DNA of 15,000 nt from contig CM022674.1 in assembly GCA_012295275.1 (NCBI GenBank), positions 2,468,242 to 2,483,241 of the forward strand. The letters run 5' to 3'. Below the pieces are notes generated by a model. The model was given only the letters and a program-made list of their open reading frames with translations. It was not told where the DNA came from and did not search any database. Positions 9,040 to 15,000 of this stretch are shown here, in pieces (the first letter of the stretch is position 1; each line of letters opens with the position of its first letter). The position numbers were made by a program, and so were the translations under genes. The stretch is from Chrysomallon squamiferum (Eukaryota > Mollusca > Gastropoda > Neomphalida > Peltospiridae).

Positions 9040-9485
9040 GACACACTTAGACCACTTGATCGTAACAGCAAAGTTACACCTCGAAACGACACACTTCGAG
9101 TGAGACACTCTCAGTCAGCGAGCTAGCTGGCTAGCTGGCTTCTATTTCCAGCCCGTTTCCATTTGCGCGTTCTCATCGAAATTAAGTCGGGTCTTTAAAC
9201 TGTGTAAACTCGGCCTCATCACGTCGCACCATTAAGGACTAAAGCTCCGCGTCAAACGAATCGTAAGAAATGGGTAACAGCGTGGAAAAAGTGCCGCATC
9301 GCGCTGCACCAGTTTCACGAGCTGCAATTTACATAGCCGGCCCGTTTTTGTTGAAGCACTTAAGACCCGTTCGTAAGGCGAACGCAAATTGAGGACAATG
9401 ATTTGCCATTTTATTAAGCATTTGGATTCCGCTTAAGAAGGCCCGTGGTATTCGTGTCGTCTTGGCCTATGCATAACAATTGAAG
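9040..9485. promoter_or_regulatory. CpG-retaining unique block, candidate enhancer or conserved element
   Basis: Complex, roughly half-GC sequence with about 28 CpG in the first 380 bp, close to or above the number expected from base composition. This contrasts with the AT-rich surroundings. Small inverted repeats lie inside it: CTCGAA / TTCGAG at 9080-9085 and 9095-9100, and CGTTCG / CGAACG at 9368-9373 and 9379-9384. The right end has CACTTAAG, ATTTTATTA and TATGCATAACAATTG (9468-9482); the last resembles a fused POU and SOX site. There is no long open frame and no tRNA- or rRNA-like element. The regulatory role is inferred. Confidence 0.3.
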
Positions 9486-9600
9486 AGATCCTGAAAAAGA
9501 GGAAAAAATAAGATCAATAAAGAAATTATTATTTTTTTTTTTTTTTGTAATGCGAGTTTTATACTTTATTTTAGTTTTATTGCAGTTTAGTTTAGTTTAT

Positions 9601-9645
9601 TTGATTTGATTTGATTTGATTTGATTTGATATTACTTTATTTATT

Positions 9646-9680
<35 letters not shown>
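9601..9680. repeat. (TTGAT)6 pentanucleotide and A28 homopolymer
   Basis: Six perfect TTGAT units (9601-9630) are preceded by TTTAG units and followed by A28 (9653-9680). It is low-complexity DNA. Confidence 0.93.
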
Positions 9681-9683
<3 letters not shown>

Positions 9684-9783
9684 CATAAAACTATTTTAAT
9701 TGATGAAAAAGAAAATGAAATTATAATCTGAAAACGTTTAACTTCTTTATCTCTTTGTTTTACTCTTTTCTCTTTTCAACTTC

Positions 9784-9785
<2 letters not shown>

Positions 9786-9839
<54 letters not shown>

Positions 9840-9843
9840 GTAA

Positions 9844-9877
<34 letters not shown>

Positions 9878-9906
9878 TGTAATTTCATTTAATTTAATTT
9901 AATTTT
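9786..9906. repeat. (TTA)n-(TAG)n-(TTTAA)n compound array
   Basis: Perfect TTA units (9786-9840) give way to TAG units (9844-9877) and then, after a short spacer, TTTAA units (9888-9905). Confidence 0.95.
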
Positions 9907-10206
9907 ATTTTAGATTACTTCATTTTTACTTTACTTTATTTCGTTTACTTAAAAACCCCAGAGTTCATTCAGTTGTCTTCACTTTAACAGCAATGTATTT
10001 ATTTTTATATGCACCTTGCCGTAAACAGGATCATGTGTAGAACATGCTTTGACGAACCAGCTCAGTGCTACTGTACTAAAAACAAAATGAGTTCGGCGAG
10101 CAGGACTGATCCACACTCTTTCTGTACCGGGTAGCGAACTTGACGAAATGTTAAACACATTCATGTAAACAGATGTAAGTAAAATTTCACTTTTATAAAC
10201 TTACTA
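9907..10206. other. AT-rich segment with an unrecognised short minus ORF
   Basis: A 61-codon minus-strand frame (10164 down to 9979) is not repeat-derived but shows no motif I recognise, and its 3' part enters AT-rich sequence. I see no promoter or splice signal supporting it. Confidence 0.4.
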
Positions 10207-10958
10207 TTGGGTGTTCCAGAATTTTGTTTTGTTTTGTTTTAGCATTTTTGAAGGATGGAAACGAAACAAATTAAATGTATTCACAGTAGTACGATAAACT
10301 GTATTCACCAAGATACACTCCATTTTGTTTTTATCGATGACTTTCGTTCATTTATTCGGCAGCTTCCAAAATTTCATCCGTATAAAACCAGGCTGTCTGA
10401 TAGAATTTATCCAAGAGGTTTTTGAGTGCATCTGAAACAATAAATGGACGAAACGTCACAGCAGAAAATGTATGCGAGATTCGCTAAGTCTTGTAACTTC
10501 CAAGAGCTTCCTAGTCGTGATTTTTGTGGACTGACTTCAGCGTTTAGCTTCAGAAGATTATCGTCCAGTTCTGGAGACCTTTCAGATTGCTTGCATCTTC
10601 TTCCAAGCTCAATTCGCCCTCCTCGTTTTAATTTTGCAAACCATCGCTGAACAACTGATTCATCCTACAGCACTTTCGTCGTCCAATTTTACAAATGGTT
10701 TTACACGTCTCTGCCCCATCTGAACCCCGTTTAAAAAGAACATCACAAAGTGCCGAAAACGTAATTTTTTGGTTCTTAAATTAGAGATTACTGATTTTTT
10801 CGGTAGATAGTAAAATACCACGCTGCAAGTGATATATCGAATTTATACAGCAAAAAAAAAAAAAAAAAAAAACAAACACACTAAAAAACTCCAGATAATT
10901 ATACAAATTAAAAACATTCACTGGTAAGATACAAGGATACAGGTCCTGGGTACTACAA
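10207..10958 (-). mobile_element. probable non-autonomous mariner-like element (borders tentative)
   Basis: The transposase remnant lies between TTGGGTGTTCCAGAATTTTG (10207-10226), which follows a TA at 10205-10206 and looks like a mariner terminal repeat, and a poor counterpart ending before TA at 10959-10960. The second end matches only about half of its positions. The resulting size, about 750 bp, would fit an internally deleted copy of a roughly 1.3-kb element. An A21 run (10852-10872) lies in its 5' leader. Confidence 0.35.
10309..10790 (-). pseudogene. decayed, internally deleted mariner-family transposase
   Basis: Mariner transposases are cut-and-paste enzymes of about 345 residues, with two N-terminal helix-turn-helix motifs and a DD(34)D catalytic core. 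Read leftward from about 10790, the remains include a first helix-turn-helix region (His-Phe-Val-Met-Phe-Phe). After an in-frame stop and a shift comes a well kept VVQRWFAKLKRG stretch (about 10626-10661) and then ELDDNLLK. A shifted frame reads TRKLLEVTRLSESRIHFLL like the second helix-turn-helix. It then passes to C-terminal-like sequence: LDKFYQTAWFYTDEI, then KLPNK and TKVIDKN, where the usual Trp codon is TGA (10348-10350 on the plus strand). The catalytic core is missing, so the element cannot encode active transposase. The assignment rests on remembered family patterns; frameshifts limit exact borders. Confidence 0.75.
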
Positions 10959-10961
10959 TAT

Positions 10962-11435
10962 CACCCATCTGGATCTGCTCCAGAATATGTCATACCCTTT
11001 TCTTTTTCAATTAATTTCTGCTAAACCCGGACACGTAAATAGCTTACAAAACGGAAGCATTTTTCTCTCCCTTTTGTTCTTGGTAAATTCTATCATCTAT
11101 TCATGGAGCATCTTGATATCATTGTATCAGCTTCAACCTTATTACCTGTTAATTAATTAGCTTTGTATATGTACACACATAGTCTCTACGTCTTTTATTT
11201 TTATTATTATGTTTGTTTTTTGTTTTTTTTTACACGAATAGAACATAGATCTTCTGACGGCATACATTTTAGTTAATACAATTTAATTATTTCGCCATGC
11301 CATTTTATGTTTTTCCAAGTCTGGCAGTGAAATGAAATTAAGTTGTTTCTATGTCTGGTGCGAAAATCCAAAGCGACCTAAAAACATTTGCAGCTGCCCA
11401 TGTATGGTGCTAAAAATATGTTATGAGGTGCTAAA
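10962..11435. other. AT-rich non-repetitive segment, no gene seen
   Basis: No open frame or RNA gene is recognisable. Near its right end, three short related words containing GGTGC followed by A-rich sequence occur at 11351-11369, 11400-11418 and 11423-11440. Confidence 0.5.
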
Positions 11436-11439
11436 ATGA

Positions 11440-11500
11440 GTGTTCGTTCGTTCGTTCGTTTGTTTGTTTGCTTGTTGTTTGCTTATTTATTTATTTTTAT
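11440..11500. repeat. (GTTC)n/(GTTT)n/(TTTA)n tetranucleotides
   Basis: GTTC units (about 11442-11458) change to GTTT, then GCTT and TTTA units up to about 11500. The Phe/Leu-rich frame is a translation of this and of the downstream TTA array. Confidence 0.9.
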
Positions 11501-11588
11501 TTACTGGGTAATCTTTCTGATGTTATTAATGTATAGTTATTTATTTATTTATTCTGATTTATACTTTTCTTTATTATTATTGTTGCTC

Positions 11589-11589
<1 letters not shown>

Positions 11590-11638
<49 letters not shown>

Positions 11639-11774
11639 TTTAAAGTAGTAGTAGTAGTAGTGGTAGTAGTAGTTGTAGTAATAGTGGTAATAGTAGTAGT
11701 AGTAGTAGTAGTAGCAATAGCAACAGTAGTACTACTAGTAGTAGTAGTAGTAGTAGTAGCAGCAGTAGTACTAC

Positions 11775-11826
<52 letters not shown>

Positions 11827-11855
11827 TGTAGTAGTAATAGTAGTAGCAACAACAT
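11590..11855. repeat. (TTA)n then long (TAG)n array
   Basis: A TTA array (11590-11638) is followed by about 210 bp of TAG units (11646-11855) with GTA/GCA variants. The word CAGTAGTACTACTAG occurs twice (11724-11738 and 11763-11777), so a 39-bp internal block has been duplicated. Confidence 0.96.
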
Positions 11856-12597
11856 TGTCATCCGTAATTGCTAATACAGCTTAATTGATTCTGTTGACCG
11901 TTTTTTTTTCTTTGTTTTTTTCTTTCTTTTTATTCAGGCTTTTTCCGTTTCATATTATCTTGTTTTTCTTAAACTCTTGCTCTCCACATTATACTTTCTG
12001 AATTACTATTCATGTTTCTCTTTTTCCTATCTCACCTTCGTCCCTTCATAATCTCATATTACTGGTATTAAATTACACACAGGCGCCAGATTTAGAAAAA
12101 ACACACACATCTAGAACAATAATAACACGCTGTAAAAACTAATAAACAAGAGTGATATAAAATAAATAAAAATATAGATACAAGCATAATCAAACGCGTT
12201 CTTTCAGTCCTCAGTGTTTGCAGTATCTGAAGTAAAATTCGTTTCAAACAAAGATCCACACATCTAAACCGACAGTGAAAAATATGATCTTAAAGTTCAG
12301 GCTATGATCTATGAGATTACGGATACGGTCACTGTAAAATCAATGACGGTAAAGACAGTTATTTAACTAATTGGAAGAGTTATGTAACAGAATGTGTATA
12401 ATTCGATTCTACGAGCATCTGATATCAGTGTTTATATTTCAGTGTCTCTGTACTGCGATGCAAAAAGGATTTAGTGTTTGAAATCGCTGCAAATTAGCAA
12501 ATAAAAAATAAAAGGAAAGAAAATATCAACGTAGTGATAATAAGAATAACAGAAAGAAAACAGCAACTACCATGATATTAGTATTAATGTTAATAAT
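11856..12597. other. AT-rich non-repetitive segment, no gene seen
   Basis: About 740 bp with no recognisable coding frame, RNA gene or mobile element. Short pyrimidine-rich words at 11899-11930 are the only compositional feature. Confidence 0.55.
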
Positions 12598-12663
<66 letters not shown>

Positions 12664-12785
12664 TAATAACTTATAAATATAATATTATCAACAATAGCAG
12701 CACAACAACAACAACAACAGCAACAATAATAATAAGTAATAGTATGTGGAAGAAGAAGAAGAAGAAGAAGAAAAAGAAGAAGAAA
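12598..12785. repeat. (AAT)n, (AAC)n and (GAA)n arrays
   Basis: Perfect (AAT)n at 12598-12662, a degenerate AAC/CAA block (about 12700-12735), then GAA units (12749-12785) with AAA interruptions. Confidence 0.95.
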
Positions 12786-12922
12786 AACAACGACAATAAC
12801 GATGTCAATGAAAACAGCAAAACAAAGATATTACTCGAGCCTGGAGGGAAAGTGTGAAAAAGAAACGGAGCCAAGAATAGCGAGTACGTGGATAATTGTT
12901 AACATTTTACCTTGCAGACCAC

Positions 12923-13320
12923 TACACACACACACACACACACACATACACACAACACACACACATACACATATATACACATATACATTCATATACATAC
13001 ACAACACACCCATATACATTCACACATATACATTCACACAAGCTCACTCAAACAAACACAACACTCATTTACACACATACATACACATGCATACATGTAC
13101 ACACATATTAACACATATGCACACATAAATTATATAGTATGTTCACACTCTGTCACACACACACACACACATAAACACACATATTTACATACATACAGTT
13201 ACGCTTATAGTTACACATACATGCGCATGCACGATAAAATATAAACATACACACACACATGCATACATACATACATACATACATACATACATACATACAT
13301 ACATACATACATACATACAT
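12923..13320. repeat. (CA)n / (CATA)n degenerate array
   Basis: CA units with TA interruptions run from 12923, a second CA block lies at 13155-13172, and about 15 perfect ATAC units occupy 13262-13320. His/Thr and Cys/Val frames on the two strands are artefacts. Confidence 0.95.
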
Positions 13321-13329
13321 CCATACATT

Positions 13330-13736
13330 AACATACATACATAAATCTGGCACGCGAGTGCTAATATAATTACAGAGAGAGACACAAGATACGTGCACAC
13401 TCGTGAAACCCGAATGAAACGAGTTCACAAAATCAATTCACTTTTCACTGTCAGATTCATCAAGTTATTCGCACTAAACGAGCAAACAGCCGCCGTAGAA
13501 TCATAAAAATAATAATAATAATAATCTACTCCTCTTTCCCCCGCCCCCATCCCCACCCCAGGGACACGTTCCTGCAGACTCCAGGGCCGTAACAAAGACC
13601 GGAATGGCATCGCTTGTCCGAAAGTGAACACTGATTTCATTTTCTTTTTCTCTGGATCGTTCTTTCTACGTCTGCTCTTTCTTCTTCGCCAGCAGACAGC
13701 ATCCACAGACAAACGATTTCTTCAGAGTCTGTTTCC
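13330..13736. other. GC-richer non-repetitive segment, no gene assigned
   Basis: A complex segment between two CA arrays holding a small AAT run (13508-13525) and the G-quadruplex motif (13538-13559). Several frames on both strands are open around 13530-13720, but none matches a family I know. A C-rich tract followed by CAG at 13558-13561 could be read as a splice acceptor, though that is not convincing. Confidence 0.4.
13538..13559 (-). other. G-quadruplex motif (minus strand)
   Basis: On the plus strand there are four C-runs: C5 at 13538-13542, C5 at 13544-13548, C4 at 13551-13554 and C4 at 13556-13559. They are separated by 1, 2 and 1 bases. The minus strand therefore has four G-tracts of at least four with loops of 1-2, which fits the strict quadruplex pattern. 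The plus strand could form an i-motif. Confidence 0.85.
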
Positions 13737-13757
13737 TCACACACACACACACACACA

Positions 13758-13804
<47 letters not shown>
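13737..13804. repeat. (AC)n microsatellite
   Basis: About 34 AC units with one ACAG interruption near 13756. Confidence 0.97.
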
Positions 13805-13808
<4 letters not shown>

Positions 13809-14075
13809 CACAATTTATGACGAACCAAGCGCTGAACAAGGCTTCAGATGGCTTTTCTGGATTCCATGCAAAAAGTTCAGGGAAGAGTTTTGAGAGATTG
13901 AGTGCTGTTATTATTAGTATTGATTGGTAATAAACAAAATTAACTGTAAATCGTGAGTATATTTTTTTTTTTTTGTATTCTGTATAGTTTGTGAAGGAAA
14001 AAATGTACACTCACGTGAATATCACGTGTACGCATATATGCGTCCGTACGTATTATATATATGTAAGTACATATG

Positions 14076-14080
<5 letters not shown>
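13805..14080. other. AT-rich segment ending in a cluster of short palindromes
   Basis: No gene is recognised. At its right end lie TCACGTGA (14011-14018), CACGTG (14023-14028), CGCATATATGCG (14031-14042) and GTACATATGTAC (14067-14078), all perfect palindromes. The two CACGTG cores are 11 bp apart and match the bHLH E-box. Confidence 0.6.
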
Positions 14081-14152
<72 letters not shown>

Positions 14153-14346
14153 ACACCCACAACACACCCACAACACACACACACACAACACACACACACA
14201 CACACACACTCACACACCCACCCACACACACACACATACCGACACACACACACACACATACACACACACACCCTCCCCACCCACACACACACACACCCAC
14301 ACACACACACACACCTACACACATACCCACCCACACACATACACAC
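14081..14346. repeat. (AC)33 and degenerate CACACCCA array
   Basis: A perfect AC run (14085-14150) is followed by about 195 bp of CA with ACCC, AACAC and ATAC variants. Both strands give His/Thr or Cys/Val frames that are not genes. Confidence 0.97.
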
Positions 14347-14487
14347 ATAAGCAGGGACTATTGTAAATTACTTATAAACGGATGTACTTTTCTTTTGACG
14401 ACTCCATACTGAGTTCTCAACATTTTAAAATATGTTCATTTTTTAAACTTTGTAGGAGATGAAAGATACAGATATTTTCTCCATAGA

Positions 14488-14488
<1 letters not shown>

Positions 14489-14530
<42 letters not shown>

Positions 14531-14790
14531 TAATAAACAATCACAACCAGAATAATAATAGTTACAATAACAACAATAATAATGATGATGATGTTGATAA
14601 ATAAATAAATTTAAAAAAAACAACAACAAAAAACAAAAAAAACAAAAAATAAAAATAAAATAAAAACAAAAATGAAAAATAAAAATAATAATAAAAAATA
14701 ACAACAACAAACAAAAACAAAACAAACAAAAGAACCCCCAGAAACCAAAAACAAAACCAAAACAAAACAAATTAAAATAAACATTTCTTA
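14489..14790. repeat. (AAT)n followed by A-rich, A/C-biased low-complexity DNA
   Basis: AAT units (14489-14527) and mixed AAT/AAC lead into about 190 bp that is nearly all A with scattered C and little G (about 14601-14780). The Phe/Leu/Cys-rich minus frames reflect this. Confidence 0.9.
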
Positions 14791-15000
14791 TACAATGTCT
14801 CGCGACTCTCAAGTACAGTCCGACCCGTCAAAAACAAATCAGTTTTGACCTCCAGACTGCGTTAATGTTTTAACAATGAGATGTCGTCTTTTCAAAGACA
14901 GCGCTGACGTTAACGTTGAAAACAAACAAAAAAAAACGAAACAGACTGAAATCGTCTTTTTGTATGAAGTCAGCGAAGCGTTCAGATATCAAATAATCAC
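14791..15000. other. non-repetitive end segment, no gene seen
   Basis: Moderately complex sequence cut by the window end. It contains the palindrome ACGTTAACGT (14907-14916). No coding frame is recognisable. Confidence 0.5.

Noticed and set aside
13262-13320. Regular ATAC units considered as a CRISPR-like or spaced array
   Set aside because: Pure tetranucleotide microsatellite with no spacers; no spaced repeat array exists anywhere in the window.
13991-14412. His/Thr-rich and Cys/Val-rich proteins of about 100-130 residues, suggestive of a metal-binding protein
   Set aside because: They are the CA/TG array read in its frames; both strands and several frames are open at once.

Overview
This window looks like non-coding DNA from an animal nuclear genome. 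It is AT-rich and extremely dense in microsatellites; by eye about a third of the 15 kb is simple repeat. The motif mix (long GA/CT, AAT/ATT, TAG/CTA, GATA/GACA, CATA, CA/TG and GAA/CTT tracts) resembles what I associate with cephalopods, octopus in particular. No coding gene is present to confirm this, so the taxon is an inference. There is no sign of bacterial or viral gene organisation, and I see no rRNA, tRNA or CRISPR array.

No intact protein-coding gene can be supported. Nearly every long open frame is a microsatellite read through in one of its frames (poly-L/S, poly-I, poly-V, poly-H/T, poly-R/E). The one recognisable gene remnant is a decayed mariner-family transposase on the minus strand (about 10309-10790). 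It keeps parts of the N-terminal helix-turn-helix region and of the C-terminus but lacks the catalytic core, so it is an internally deleted element.

Layout. 1-2340: AAT and GA arrays, T-runs and ordinary AT-rich DNA. 2341-4180: GAAA/GGAA, TAG/CTA, ATT, TG and GATA/GACA arrays around a non-repetitive island at 3430-3740. 4181-5460: a small non-repeat island, two very long CT blocks and an opposed GA block. 5460-7400: T-rich DNA, a compound ATC-GTT-CTT-ATT array, a splice-donor-rich patch, and a 60-bp perfect palindrome beside another GA array. 7600-9500: the most gene-like base composition, with two CpG-rich blocks (7770-8270 and 9040-9485) separated by CT, AAT and CA repeats. 9500-11590: simple repeats and the mariner fossil. 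11590-12790: ATT/TAG and AAT/GAA arrays around featureless AT-rich DNA. 12920-14350: CA/CATA arrays, a strong G-quadruplex motif, and a cluster of short palindromes with paired E-boxes. 14350-15000: AAT and A/C-rich DNA, then plain sequence.

The most plausible setting is a long intron or intergenic stretch. The best candidates for function are cis-regulatory: the island at 3430-3740 with paired TCF/LEF and SOX-like sites, and the CpG-retaining block at 9040-9485, which ends in a POU-SOX-like composite site. The structural signals (palindrome, opposed CT/GA tracts, 32-unit GAA/TTC array, G-quadruplex) could form unusual DNA or RNA structures. No undescribed gene system is visible.
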